Positions 26,587 to 35,198 of a DNA stretch of 64,000 nt are shown piece after piece. Both the position numbers and the translations under genes were made by a program. The DNA lies in NCBI RefSeq assembly GCF_044454545.1, contig NZ_JBITDV010000017.1, positions 87,090-151,089 of the forward strand, read 5' to 3'. Under the pieces are notes generated by a model. The model saw only the letters and a program-made list of their open reading frames with translations, was not told the origin of the DNA and made no database searches. Positions within the stretch are counted from its first letter, which is position 1. Each line of letters begins with the position of its first letter. The DNA comes from Cryptosporangium sp044454545. Lineage in GTDB: Bacteria > Actinomycetota > Actinomycetes > Mycobacteriales > Cryptosporangiaceae.

Positions 26587-28992
26587 TCACTGGCTCCGGC
26601 TTGTTAGTGATCCCGCAACGAACTGTCGGAGTCGTTCCGCCGCGGGGTCGGTGAGGCCGCCGAGCAGAGCGAGCGCCTCCCGCCACAGCGGCTCGGCCTC
26701 GGTTCGGCGACCAACCTCGGTGAACGCGGCAGCGAGATCATTCAAGGCGGTCGCGAGGGTCCAGGGTGCGGACACGGTGCGGAGGATGAGCACCGCGCCG
26801 CGATAGAAGTCGATGGCTTCTTCTCGGCGGTCCAGGCGCTGGTAGACGCGGCCGGTGCCACTCAGCGCAAGGGCTTCGCGGACCCGGTCATTGAGGCGGC
26901 GCTGGATGCTACTCGCGCGTTGGTAGGACACCAGGGCATCGGCGGTGTCGCCGGTGGCGAGTTGGGCGGCGCCGAGGTCGAGCAGCCAAAATCCTTCCCA
27001 CATGCGGTTCTCGTTCTGGACCGCGAGGTCCACGGCGGCCCGGGCGTAGCGCACCGCATCCGGAATGTTGGCCTCGTGGAGGCTAATTCGGCTGAGGAGG
27101 CGCAATGAGTTACCCTCGCCCTCGGCGCTGTCCTCGGCGCGGAACTGAGTGACCGCTTGCCCGATCAGGTCAGTGGCGCGCCCGAGCTCTCCGAGCTCTA
27201 CGAGAGTGCCGGCGAGGTTCATTTGGGCGAACGCCTGCCAGGAGTTGTCTCCGAGCTCGCCAAAGAGCTCGGCGCTCCGGGCGAAGTCGTTGGCTGCGTC
27301 GACGAGCCGGCGGCCGCGGAGCCTGGTCAGGCCGAGCGCGTTGAGCGAGACGGCTTCGCCTAGCTGATCGCCGAGGTGGCGCCGAATATCCAGGGCGGCG
27401 GTGTGGTGGTCGATTGCTTCGTCGAGTTGTTGGGTCGCAACGCAGGCCATGCCCAGGCTGTCGTGCATTTCGGCCACGCCGCGCTGGTCGTTGATGGCTC
27501 GGGCTGCGTCCAGACCGGCGCGTGCGCTTGCAAACCAGGAGTCGAAGAGGTTGAGGCGCATGTAGAAGCGGCGCGTAAGGGCCGCGAGCTGCCACGCGAG
27601 TTCCTGTAGGCCGGGCTCGCCTGCTGCCGCTTGGACGGCGGCGAGAAGGTTGTCTTGTTCGGTGTCCATCCAGAGGGCAGCCGGGCGTTCGGCCTCGAAA
27701 ATTGGCCTTGATGTCTGAGAGGTGGGCGGGGGAAGCGGAATGGCGAGATCAAGTGTTCCGATGCGTTCCTCGGCCGCGTTCGCGGCGTGTGCGTACCAGG
27801 AGACGACCCGGCGGAGGGCCGCGGTCCGGTCGGGCACATCATCCTCACGGGCTTGGTAGATGGCGAAAGCGCGCAGGAGGTCGTGGAACTGGAACCGGTC
27901 TGCGGCGATTTGGTTGATCAAGTGAGCGCCGGCGAGCACATCCAACAGATGCCGCGTCGTGGCGAGCGTTTCTCCGGAAAGCGCGGCGACCGCGGGCGCG
28001 CTGAATTGTGGTCCCGGATGCAGACCCAAGAGCAGGAAGAGCCGCGCGGCAGGTTCAGGGAGCGCGCGATAGGACCATGCAAACACGCTTCGGACGGCGT
28101 CGGACTCCTCGTCGTCTTCTGCAGTTAGCGCATCCCAGACTGCGTGTTCGTCGCGTAGGTCACGGATGAGATCGGCGATCGGCGTTCGCGGCCGGCTGGC
28201 TGCTCGCTCGGCGGCGACCCGCAGGGCCAGCGGTAGCCGCGCGCACAATCTGGCCAACTCCGTGATCTGTTCCCGATCTTCGTAGGGGCGATAGGCGCTG
28301 GTGAGGTTGCGCAGCAGGGCGACGGCGTCGTTCTCAGGTAGGACATCGAGGGTGATGCGCTGCGCCCCGTCGCGGACGGCCAGCCCGGATAGCCGACTGC
28401 GGCTGGTGACGATGACGAGGCAGTGCGCGGTCCCTGGTAGTAGTGGGCGGACCTGCCGAACGGTGGCGACGTTATCCAACAGGATGAGTACGCGCCGCTC
28501 GGCCAGCCGTGATCGGTAGAGCGCTGCGCGGTCCTCCATGTCGGTGGGGATCGCCGTCGGCGCGACGTCAAGAGCACGCAAGAATCGATCGAGTGCCGCA
28601 GCGGCGGTGACCGGTGCGCCTGGGTCGTAGCCACGCATGTTCAGGCAGAGCTGGCCGTCGACGAAGCGATGGGCGACTCGGTGCGCCCAGTGGGTCGCCA
28701 GGGCGGTCTTTCCGACGCCGGCGGTGCCGGAGAGGACGTAGACCCCAGTCCGAGGAAGCTCGTCCGCGTCACCGGCCCAGAGGGCATCGAGGACGTTCAG
28801 TTCGTGGTGTCGGTTGACGAACTCACGGACGTCGGCGGGGAGCTGGCGCGGTGTCCCGGCGGATGGTGCCATCGGTCCGTGGAAATGGACTCCGCCGTGC
28901 ACGTCGCGTGCCTGGACGACGTCTCCGGCCGACCCGGACACGGTCGAATTGGTGGAGTCATCTGATTCGTGTGGTCGATCTCGTCCCGGCAT
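26587..28992 (-). CDS. NB-ARC/TPR STAND ATPase (NLR-like)
   Basis: This encodes 801 residues. Residues 18-38 form a short Gly-rich hydrophobic motif (VSGSAGDVVQARDVHGG, then VHF). An NB-ARC ATPase follows, with Walker A GTAGVGKT at 89-96, Walker B RRVLILLDNV at about 170, and an arginine-rich sensor VIVTSRSRLSGL. A winged-helix-like segment (GLHPGPQFSAPAVAALSG) comes next, then TPR repeats from about 480 to the end. Such STAND proteins are AfsR/NLR-like switches that oligomerise on sensing a ligand. The N-terminal motif recurs in the membrane protein at 29957-30259, suggesting homotypic signalling. It is the last gene of an operon with the DUF6879 gene (15-nt gap). Confidence 0.88.
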   Translation of the reverse strand: MPGRDRPHESDDSTNSTVSGSAGDVVQARDVHGGVHFHGPMAPSAGTPRQLPADVREFVNRHHELNVLDALWAGDADELPRTGVYVLSGTAGVGKTALATHWAHRVAHRFVDGQLCLNMRGYDPGAPVTAAAALDRFLRALDVAPTAIPTDMEDRAALYRSRLAERRVLILLDNVATVRQVRPLLPGTAHCLVIVTSRSRLSGLAVRDGAQRITLDVLPENDAVALLRNLTSAYRPYEDREQITELARLCARLPLALRVAAERAASRPRTPIADLIRDLRDEHAVWDALTAEDDEESDAVRSVFAWSYRALPEPAARLFLLLGLHPGPQFSAPAVAALSGETLATTRHLLDVLAGAHLINQIAADRFQFHDLLRAFAIYQAREDDVPDRTAALRRVVSWYAHAANAAEERIGTLDLAIPLPPPTSQTSRPIFEAERPAALWMDTEQDNLLAAVQAAAGEPGLQELAWQLAALTRRFYMRLNLFDSWFASARAGLDAARAINDQRGVAEMHDSLGMACVATQQLDEAIDHHTAALDIRRHLGDQLGEAVSLNALGLTRLRGRRLVDAANDFARSAELFGELGDNSWQAFAQMNLAGTLVELGELGRATDLIGQAVTQFRAEDSAEGEGNSLRLLSRISLHEANIPDAVRYARAAVDLAVQNENRMWEGFWLLDLGAAQLATGDTADALVSYQRASSIQRRLNDRVREALALSGTGRVYQRLDRREEAIDFYRGAVLILRTVSAPWTLATALNDLAAAFTEVGRRTEAEPLWREALALLGGLTDPAAERLRQFVAGSLTSRSQ

Positions 28993-29007
28993 GAGATCTC
29001 GCCTGCG

Positions 29008-29607
29008 CTATCCGACCGGTGGTGGCAGCGGAGCGACCTCGCGTTCGAAGAACGTCCGAACGTCCTCGCCGGCGGCGAACATACGGTGAAGCGACCGACG
29101 ACAGGCGGCCGTCAGCTCCTGATCGATGTAGCGCACTGCGCCGGCGGCGATGCCGTCGTCGTCATAGAGGACCTCGTAGGTGACGTCTGCGCCGAGGAGC
29201 ACCAGCTCTGGGAGCGGTTCGAATGGTTGCGCGATCTCGGGTCCGACCACGCGAACTTGGTCGGCTGACTCGGCCACCAACCGCAGCAGATGCAGTTCCC
29301 AGTACAGGTAGGGCGTCAAAGGTAGATCGACGACCCGGATGCGGAACGCCCCGAGCTTCTCTTCGGCCATGCGGCGGCCTTCGGCCTCCAGATCGTGGCG
29401 CTGTTCCTCGATGAGACGCAGCGAGGTTGGCCAGTTCCCGGCGTTGAAGGCGCGCCAGCTCTCGTCGCGTGGTTCTTGGAAGGTCTGGCGGCGTTCGACT
29501 TTCCAGAAGCCAGCGGGGCCGGCCTTCCAGAACCGGTCGCCGAAGTCTGCGCGGTACTCCGCGCTAGTGAGGTGGGTGCCGCCAGCTTGGTCGAGCAGTT
29601 CACGCAT
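29008..29607 (-). CDS. DUF6879 family protein
   Basis: This encodes 199 residues. The pattern FWKVERRQTFQEPRDESWRAF early on, with YLYWELHLLRLVAE and RYIDQELTAACRRSLHRMF later, is that of DUF6879, a family widespread in actinomycetes beside HTH or NTPase genes. No catalytic role is established. It overlaps the upstream small gene by 8 nt and lies 15 nt from the STAND gene, so the three form one operon. Its conserved company suggests a partner or effector of signalling proteins, which is inference. Confidence 0.75.
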   Translation of the reverse strand: MRELLDQAGGTHLTSAEYRADFGDRFWKAGPAGFWKVERRQTFQEPRDESWRAFNAGNWPTSLRLIEEQRHDLEAEGRRMAEEKLGAFRIRVVDLPLTPYLYWELHLLRLVAESADQVRVVGPEIAQPFEPLPELVLLGADVTYEVLYDDDGIAAGAVRYIDQELTAACRRSLHRMFAAGEDVRTFFEREVAPLPPPVG

Positions 29608-29869
29608 CCGGCAGATCCGCCTTGGCGGCCACGATCGTGGAGCGCGGGATGACGACGAGGCGCTCGCCCGCCCCGATCCGCAGCCCAGGCGGGAGGCGTT
29701 CGCTGTAAGCCTGCGTCAGATCGTGCCCGACGACAGCGACATCACCGTTGTCCAGCTCCCAGATGTCAGGGCATTCGGTCCGGCCACCGGTATTGCCTAG
29801 CTCCTCGGGAGACTTCCCGAGACGTCGGACGAGTTCAGCGGACTCGTCCGGTTTCCAGGCTCGGTTCAC
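29600..29869 (-). CDS. Small conserved protein upstream of DUF6879
   Basis: This encodes 89 residues, with no signal peptide or membrane segment. It contains ECPDIWELDNGDVAVVGHDL followed by RLVVIPRSTIVAAKADL, a beta-rich pattern that commonly precedes DUF6879 genes in actinobacteria. It is the first gene of the operon with DUF6879 and the STAND ATPase. Function is unknown. Confidence 0.65.
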   Translation of the reverse strand: MNRAWKPDESAELVRRLGKSPEELGNTGGRTECPDIWELDNGDVAVVGHDLTQAYSERLPPGLRIGAGERLVVIPRSTIVAAKADLPDA

Positions 29870-29956
29870 GACAACTCCTCAAGCGCTGTGAGCTCAGGGT
29901 AATCGGATCGTACCGACTGGTGACGAGGCGCGGCCGCTGAAGCGCATCATGAGCAG

Positions 29957-30259
29957 ATGACTGCTCGGCGCGTGGCCCTGATCTGCACCGGTGTGGCCGT
30001 CGTGATGGTAGCTACGCCTTTTGTCTTTCTCGGATCGACGCGGGCCGTAGCTATCACCGCGCTGATTTCGGCGGTGGCAGGGGTTGCGGCCGTTGGTATC
30101 GCGGTGTGGGCGGCGCTGCGGCAACCAACGGCCGACGAAGCTAGCCCGTCCCGAACGAGCCTTGGGGAGATGTCGAACCGGATTTCGGGAACCGTGCACG
30201 GCGATGCGGTTCAGGCTCGCGACATTGACGGGGACGTTCGCTTCGATCGACCGGGCTGA
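29957..30259 (+). CDS. Two-helix membrane protein with NLR-matching C-terminal motif
   Basis: This encodes 100 residues. Two transmembrane helices (about 6-25 and 30-53) form a hairpin, followed by a polar linker. At residues 76-96 there is a motif (ISGTVHGDAVQARDIDG, then DVRF). It aligns with residues 18-37 of the divergent STAND ATPase: both read (I/V)SG(T/S), then VQARD(V/I), then G-x-V-x-F. In bacterial NLR systems a small effector with a C-terminal amyloid-type motif is encoded next to an NLR with the same motif at its N terminus. This gene fits such a membrane-damaging effector. The family assignment of the motif is from memory and needs a profile search. Confidence 0.65.
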   Translation: MTARRVALICTGVAVVMVATPFVFLGSTRAVAITALISAVAGVAAVGIAVWAALRQPTADEASPSRTSLGEMSNRISGTVHGDAVQARDIDGDVRFDRPG

Positions 30260-30519
30260 ATGCAGGCCGCGTCGCATTCTAGAGAGACGCGGGAGGCGCT
30301 CGCTCGCCTTCGGCAGCGGAACTCCGGGTTTCGAAGAGCGCTGACAGCGGCGCGGGTTGTGCGCAGCCCGCTTTGGGTGCTGGCTGCCGTCGAGGAGCGC
30401 CGAGCTGAGTCCTGCGCTGCACGCTCAATGGAGGCCGGCGATCGCTGGAGTACCTCGCTTCACTCACCAGCCGGTCGTGAACGACCAAAGTCAGCCGTGT
30501 TCCCTGATGCAGTTGCTGC
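30260..30519. other. Stretch without a supported gene
   Basis: No convincing reading frame is seen. It separates the membrane effector candidate from the convergent nuclease-like gene. Confidence 0.4.
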
Positions 30520-31147
30520 CTATGAGCAGCGTCGCCAGTAGCCGTGCACGTAGGTGCCATCCTTACGGTAGTAGCCGTTGACGTAGCACGGACCGGCATG
30601 AGGATTCGTCAGTGGTCGACGGGCTGGGTACGGCGGTCGGGGCAGTCGTTGAGCTCGGCGTTGGCGTCGTAGGCAGTATCCGTGTTGGCCGGGGTGTCGG
30701 GGCTGGGCCGGGCGCCCGGACGCCTGAATAGGTGAAGCGCGTGCCAGCGCAGTATCGGCGCACGGTGTTGCCGAGGATCGCTCCGGCGGAGCGGTTCTGG
30801 CTGCTGAGGATATAGCGGACGTCAGCTCTAACTACGGCCCTACCCGTGGCGGGTGGGTACTCGTCGCGGTCGTAGCCGGGCCGGGTGGGAATAGTCTTGA
30901 GCAGCGCAGCGCGCCGCTGGGCCGCGCCGCCCGGGCTCCAAACCATCACGCGGGGGTATCCGCGGGCGATGGCGTCGGTCGCATGGGCGATGGTCGCAGA
31001 GTGCTTAGCGCTGGTCAGCGGGATGCTAATAGTGGTGGTGGCCCCCACGCACGCGCTGGTGGAGGCCGCCAGCGCGGCAGGAGGCACGCCCACGAATGCA
31101 GTCGCGGTCATGACTCCGACGAGTAGGACAGAGACTCTGCGATGCAT
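30520..31147 (-). pseudogene. Secreted NucA/NucB-like nuclease with frameshifted C-terminal tail
   Basis: The ATG at 31147 opens a signal peptide (RRVSVLLVGVMTATAFVG, cleavage after ALA). The mature domain shows the NucA/NucB deoxyribonuclease pattern: GYDRDEYPPAT with the conserved D-E dyad, then YILSSQNRSAGAILGN. After a Pro/Thr linker, the continuous frame ends at 30563 in an unrelated basic tail. A shifted frame continues through HAGPCYVNGYYRKDGTYV and HGYWRRC to a stop at 30520. That sequence is a known actinobacterial C-terminal tail type (GYYRKDGTYV), so a frame change near 30600 has probably detached the original tail. The catalytic domain is intact and may still be made. Confidence 0.6.
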
Positions 31148-31305
31148 ACCACTCGCTCCTCGTGGGTCACGTCGCGGAGCGCATCGGTAACGGAGGGCGG
31201 GGCTTAAGCATTTCTGGTCGCCTCGATCCGGACGGCGTCGTTTCACCAGGTTCCCGCTTGAGCTCGCCGCCCTTCGCGGACACGCCGGACAACGCGGAAG
31301 CCTAA

Positions 31306-32182
31306 GGGCTTGTCTCACGTGGTGATTTTGGTGAGGCGGTTGTAGCAGGCCAGTGCGGCGGCCAGGCCGAGGAACGCCAGGAAGTTTACGGGTTTGCGTT
31401 CGTAGCGGATGGTCAACCGGCGTCGGCCGAAGATCCAGGCGATCGCGGATTCCACGATCCACCGGTGCCGGCCCAGACGCTGGCTGGACTCGACACCCTT
31501 CCGGGCGATCCGGACGCCGATTCCCCGGTCGCGGAGGAAACGCCTCAGGTCAGCCGCGTCGTAAGCCTTGTCCGCGTGCAGCTTGCCCGGCCGCCGGCGC
31601 CGCGGTCCGCGGCGGGAGCGAACGGCCGGGATCCCCCGGACCAGCGGCGCGATAGCCTCCCCGTCCCAGGTGTTGGCCGCCGAGACCGCCACCGACAGCG
31701 GCAGCCCGGTCCGTTCGACCAGCACGTGCAGTTTGCTACCGGGCTTACCCCGGTCGACCGGGTTCGGGCCGGTCAGCCCGCCCCCCTTTTCGCCCGCACC
31801 GACGCGGCGTCCACGATCACCCGCGACCAGTCCAGTTCCCCGGCCGCGCCGAGCCGGTCCAGGACCGCCTCATGCAGCCGCCGCCATAACCCCGCGTCGG
31901 TCCACTCCTGGAACCGGCGATGCGCCGTCGGCACCGTCACCCCGAACTGGCTGGGCAAATGCCGCCACGCGCAGCCAGCCGTCAGGACATACACCACGGC
32001 AGTGAACACCGCCCGATCCGACACCCGCCGCGATCCACCGCCCTGCGGCCGAACCGCCACCGGCGGGATCAACGGCGCGACGATCTCCCACAACTCATCC
32101 GGCACCAACCGCAGCGCTAACCGATCCTCCACAGAGGAACATCAATACCAGAGGTCACGGCACCACCAGGTGAGACACGCCC
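31306..32182 (-). mobile_element. IS5-family insertion sequence, 877 bp, apparently complete
   Basis: Terminal inverted repeats GGGCTTGTCTCACGTGGTGAT (left) and GGGCGTGTCTCACCTGGTGGT (right, reverse complement) bound the element. A TAA direct repeat flanks it at 31303-31305 and 32183-32185, fitting the T-N-A target of this group. It carries two overlapping transposase frames (see next entry). The insertion is in intergenic DNA next to the nuclease-like gene. Confidence 0.88.
31315..32132 (-). CDS. IS5-family transposase in two frames (probable programmed frameshift)
   Basis: The upstream part (32132 to 31773, 119 aa) has the N-terminal domain with CAWRHLPSQFG and the first catalytic Asp in VIVDAASVRAKRG. 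The downstream part (31725 to 31315, with the frame entered earlier) continues as NPVDRGKPGSKLHVLVERTG and ends with IVESAIAWIFGRRRLTIRYE, containing the catalytic Glu. The frames meet at a run of six C followed by four T on the plus strand (near 31790), a classic slippery site for making the fused DDE transposase. Both halves are well preserved. Confidence 0.85.
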
Positions 32183-32364
32183 TAAGGGCGACCGCCCCAG
32201 TCCCGAGGGCGTGCGTTATGGCGGGATGTCCTAATAATGTCAAGACGCTTCGAATCCGCCAACGGCATACGTCGAGGGTTATACGCCGGCCGTTAGGCCA
32301 CATACCGTCTCAGCCCTCGGTGATGACAATTTCCCTCAGCAACGTGGAAAGCGCGGAGGACCTC

Positions 32365-32640
32365 ATGAGCAAAGCCGTGTGGACCGAGGAGGCCGTGCGG
32401 GCGCTCGGGATGACTACCAACTTGGAGACGGCAGCGTCGATCTTGGCCATCGGGCGGTCTCATGCGTATGCGTTGGCGAAGAACAACGAATTCCCGATCC
32501 GGATCCGCCGACTCGGTAGGCGCTCGTTGATCTCAGTTCCCGAACTGCTCCGATACCTCGGCGTCGACAGCGGCGCCGGGCCGGGTGCGGACCCGCACCT
32601 GCCTAAGGGCTGCCTCGTAACTCGGTTCGGTCGGCGGTGA
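32365..32640 (+). CDS. Excisionase-like helix-turn-helix protein
   Basis: This encodes 91 residues. The start at 32365 is preceded by GCGGAGGAC. The core LETAASILAIGRSHAYALAK, then PIRIRRLGRRSLISVPELLR, is the MerR-like helix-turn-helix of Xis/HTH_17 proteins. Its last 15-20 residues run into DNA resembling an IS end (CTGCCTCGTAAC), so the original C terminus may have been replaced. Such proteins steer excision by tyrosine recombinases or act as plasmid regulators; the integrase at 37502 is a possible partner. Confidence 0.65.
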   Translation: MSKAVWTEEAVRALGMTTNLETAASILAIGRSHAYALAKNNEFPIRIRRLGRRSLISVPELLRYLGVDSGAGPGADPHLPKGCLVTRFGRR

Positions 32641-32656
32641 CCGGCCTGGTCTGGGG

Positions 32657-33445
32657 TCAGACGGTCGCGGCGAGGTTGTGCATGAACGCGATCCCGCGGA
32701 CGGCGTGTGCCACGCCGCCGCCGCAGCGGCGGCAGTCGCGCAGGATCGTCCAGTTCGGGCTCGGACGTGGCGGTGGGACCGATTGTGGTCTTCTTTCCAG
32801 TCCGGCAGCGGGCTCGTGCCTCGGCTGCGGCGGTGCGGGATGACCACACCGGCGCACCGGGGCCCGCGGTAGGCGCCGTCAGCGATCACGGTCGCTCCGC
32901 GGGTCGCCGACGCCGCGCCGGAGTCCTCGTAGGCGGTGCAGTCGTTGCGGTTGCCTGCCACCGGGTCACCGACGGCGACCACCAGTCGGGTGTCGGCCTC
33001 GATGACGACCTGCACGTTCACCGAGTACCGGTAATTCTTCGACCGGGCGGTGAGATCCTGGTCGCGGACCGGAACAAGGGTGCCGTCGACGATCAGGACA
33101 CGGTCAGGTGTGTGCCGGCGATCGACGGGGGAGCGTGAGTAACGGCGCGAGCCGGTCGATGATCCGATGCACGGCTGCCTGTTTGATCCCGAACAGCGGC
33201 GCGGCCTGCCGCATCGTCAAATTGGTGCGGTAGTAGACCGCGACCAGCAGAACCCGGTCGGCCGGCGGTAGACACCACGGCCGGCCGGGCCGGCCGTCCG
33301 CGACCTCGGAGCCGCCCCGGCGGGCCACCGTCGCGACCAGACGCCGGAACTGACGGTCGGACAGCGGCAGGCAGGGACGAAGGGCGCGGGCTCGACGACA
33401 ACCGTCCGCCCAACCCGTGAGGGCGCGACGCGGGGAGCGGCCCAC
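32657..33445 (-). pseudogene. Decayed IS5-family transposase
   Basis: Three frames are needed to read the protein. The N-terminal part at 33445-33104 has LSDRQFRRLVATVARRG and FGIKQAAVHRIIDRLAP. The middle part (about 33133-32790) has DRVLIVDGTLVPVRDQ with the first Asp, GDPVAGNRNDCTAYE and VIADGAYRGPRCAG with the second. The C-terminal part (about 32780-32657) is reduced to NWTILRDCRRCGGGVAHAV. An internal deletion near 32780 removes the segment with the catalytic Glu. One end of the element probably lies near 32607. It is inactive. Confidence 0.8.
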
Positions 33446-33481
33446 GCTGTGCGCCCTGTACTCGGACCGTAGCTCTGGGGG

Positions 33482-33979
33482 TCAGGTGTCGTTCTCCGCG
33501 GACCAATCGGCTGCTTCCTCGATCTTTAGAGATGCGCGCAGATCCCAGCCCAGGCCAGCGCGCTCAAACTTGTCGCGGACGCGGTTGATGTAGAGCTGGG
33601 CTGTGCCGGTCCTGACGTTGAGCCGCCGGGCGATCGCTGCGATCGACAGTCCGTATCGGTAGAAACGCAGGGCTTCGCGTTCTTGCCCAGTAAGTCGCAG
33701 CGGATGGACTTCGGTTGAAGCTTCTTGATCTGCGATCTCGCTAATCGAATGCGCCGGAGTCGTGTCGAGGGCCTCTCCGACTATCTCGGTGAGGCCAGCG
33801 TCCAGGTCAAGGAGTGGTTGCGCGGTGTCGGTCGTGGTCTGGTGGGTTGCGACGATATGCACCGCGGTGAGGCCGGCGTCGAGGTCGGTGAGGCCGACGA
33901 TGGATTCGAGTTGGTCGCGGTGGGCTCGTTCCAGCAGGGCGTGGAGTTCTGTGTCAGAGGTGGTGTAGTCGCGGGTCAC
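33482..33979 (-). CDS. LuxR-like helix-turn-helix protein with repeated acidic motif
   Basis: This encodes 165 residues from a GTG that overlaps the sigma-factor stop (GTGA). The C-terminal part is a LuxR/sigma-4-like helix-turn-helix: LTGQEREALRFYRYGLSIAA, then IARRLNVRTGTAQLYINRVR. The N-terminal half has a duplicated DLDAGLT motif at residues 32-38 and 58-64 in helical context (TDLDAGLTAVHIVA, LLDLDAGLTEIVGE). No receiver domain is present. As the last gene of the sigma operon it may act as an anti-sigma-like partner or a co-regulator; this is inference. Confidence 0.7.
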   Translation of the reverse strand: MTRDYTTSDTELHALLERAHRDQLESIVGLTDLDAGLTAVHIVATHQTTTDTAQPLLDLDAGLTEIVGEALDTTPAHSISEIADQEASTEVHPLRLTGQEREALRFYRYGLSIAAIARRLNVRTGTAQLYINRVRDKFERAGLGWDLRASLKIEEAADWSAENDT

Positions 33980-34563
33980 CGTGGGCGCTCCTGAGGGGAG
34001 AGACCCAGATCCGCGGCGAGCGTGTGGCGGGCCTTGTAGAGGGAGGAGCGGACAGCCGCTGGAGTTGTGCCGAGTTCGCCGGCGATTTCGGTCGGGGTGA
34101 AGCCGTCGAGGCTCCATGCGAGGACTTGCCGCTGGCGGACGGGCAGACGTCGGAGGGCTTGAAGGATGTCCTGGCTGATTTCCCACGCGTCGAGGTCGGC
34201 GTCGGGGCGAATGACCGCGGCGCGTTCGGGTTCGGCGGTGGGTTGTTCGCGAGACTGTAATTTGCGGAGCCTGGCGCGAAACGCGACTGTGCGTATCCAG
34301 GCGGCGGGGTTGTCGAGTCGGTCCCAGTTTCGGTGGGCGGCGACCATGGCGTCTTGAGCCAGGTCGGCAGCGTCGGCGAGTCGGGCGCCATGCCACAGCA
34401 GGAACCGGATGAGTCGAGGTGTTTCGGCGCGGTAGAAGGCTGCGAATTCGCCGACCGGGGTGCACGGGCGAGCTGCTCGGATGGGTCTGGGCGGCCGACG
34501 GCCTGGTGGTATCGGGTAGTCAGGGAGCAGATTGCGGGCGTCGGTGCCGGACTGGTCATCCAT
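33976..34563 (-). CDS. ECF-type sigma-70 family sigma factor
   Basis: This encodes 195 residues. Region 2 is visible in FAAFYRAETPRLIRFLLWHG and LAQDAMVAAHRNWDRLDNPA. Region 4 is ALRRLPVRQRQVLAWSLDGF followed by TPTEIAGELGTTPAAVRSSL. The acidic spacer between them is typical. It overlaps the small upstream gene by 8 nt and the downstream HTH gene by 4 nt, forming a compact three-gene operon. No transmembrane anti-sigma factor gene is adjacent. Target promoters are unknown. Confidence 0.85.
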   Translation of the reverse strand: MDDQSGTDARNLLPDYPIPPGRRPPRPIRAARPCTPVGEFAAFYRAETPRLIRFLLWHGARLADAADLAQDAMVAAHRNWDRLDNPAAWIRTVAFRARLRKLQSREQPTAEPERAAVIRPDADLDAWEISQDILQALRRLPVRQRQVLAWSLDGFTPTEIAGELGTTPAAVRSSLYKARHTLAADLGLSPQERPR

Positions 34564-34783
34564 GGGTGCCGGTCCGGATCGGCGCGCCGCGGTCGGTGAC
34601 GATGATGATCGTTGTCGTGTCGGGGAGGCGGAAGAGGGCCGCGTTCGCGACGGTTAGGCGCGGCGCCGTACCAGATGACTCGCGCCGGCGTGAGAGGTGC
34701 TGGCGAACGGCGGTGTAGAGGATCGAAATCCCAGGGCCGGCGACCAGGGCGATCAACGCGTCGGCCGGCATTGACGTGGGCAA
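34556..34783 (-). CDS. Small hypothetical protein heading the sigma operon
   Basis: This encodes 75 residues from a TTG at 34783, chosen because GGGGAGGAG lies 8 nt upstream; the ATG at 34771 has no such site. It contains ADALIALVAGPGISILYTAV (a hydrophobic helix), a basic RQHLSRRR patch, and a beta-rich tail, FRLPDTTTIIIVTDRG. It overlaps the sigma gene by 8 nt. The family is not recognised; membrane association is possible. Confidence 0.55.
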   Translation of the reverse strand: MPTSMPADALIALVAGPGISILYTAVRQHLSRRRESSGTAPRLTVANAALFRLPDTTTIIIVTDRGAPIRTGTHG

Positions 34784-35198
34784 GGTTGTTCTCCTCCCCG
34801 GGCACCCTAGGTCAGGTGCCGCGACACCTATTGAGCCTTTCCCGGCGCCCGGCGTGAACTGCTGCTCGAAACTTTTCTGACAACCCGCAAATTTGTCGGT
34901 CAATACACCTCGCCGAGGAGCGCAAAGGGTCTACTAAGGCGGCGGCAGCTGGGCCTAGTTGAGAGAACCGGGGAAGGGAGACACGACCGTGGTTAGCGCC
35001 GTGACGTGGGTGCCGCCGCAACGGGGCCGGTTCGCCGGGAGTACGGCCCCGATGCAGATCGGATCGCGAAGCGGCCGCGTGCTCGCCTGGCAGTGCTCAG
35101 CGGTACGCGCTGCTGCAACTGACCATGGCGCCGTCTGCGTCGTCGTCTCGTGGCTATGGCTGCAGAGAACAGAACACCAGCTGTGAGCCAGCTCTCTG
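34784..35198. other. Upstream region of sigma operon
   Basis: No gene is supported. A short imperfect inverted repeat, TGACAA...TTGTCGGTCA (about 34880-34902), lies 100 nt upstream of the operon start and could be regulatory. Confidence 0.35.
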
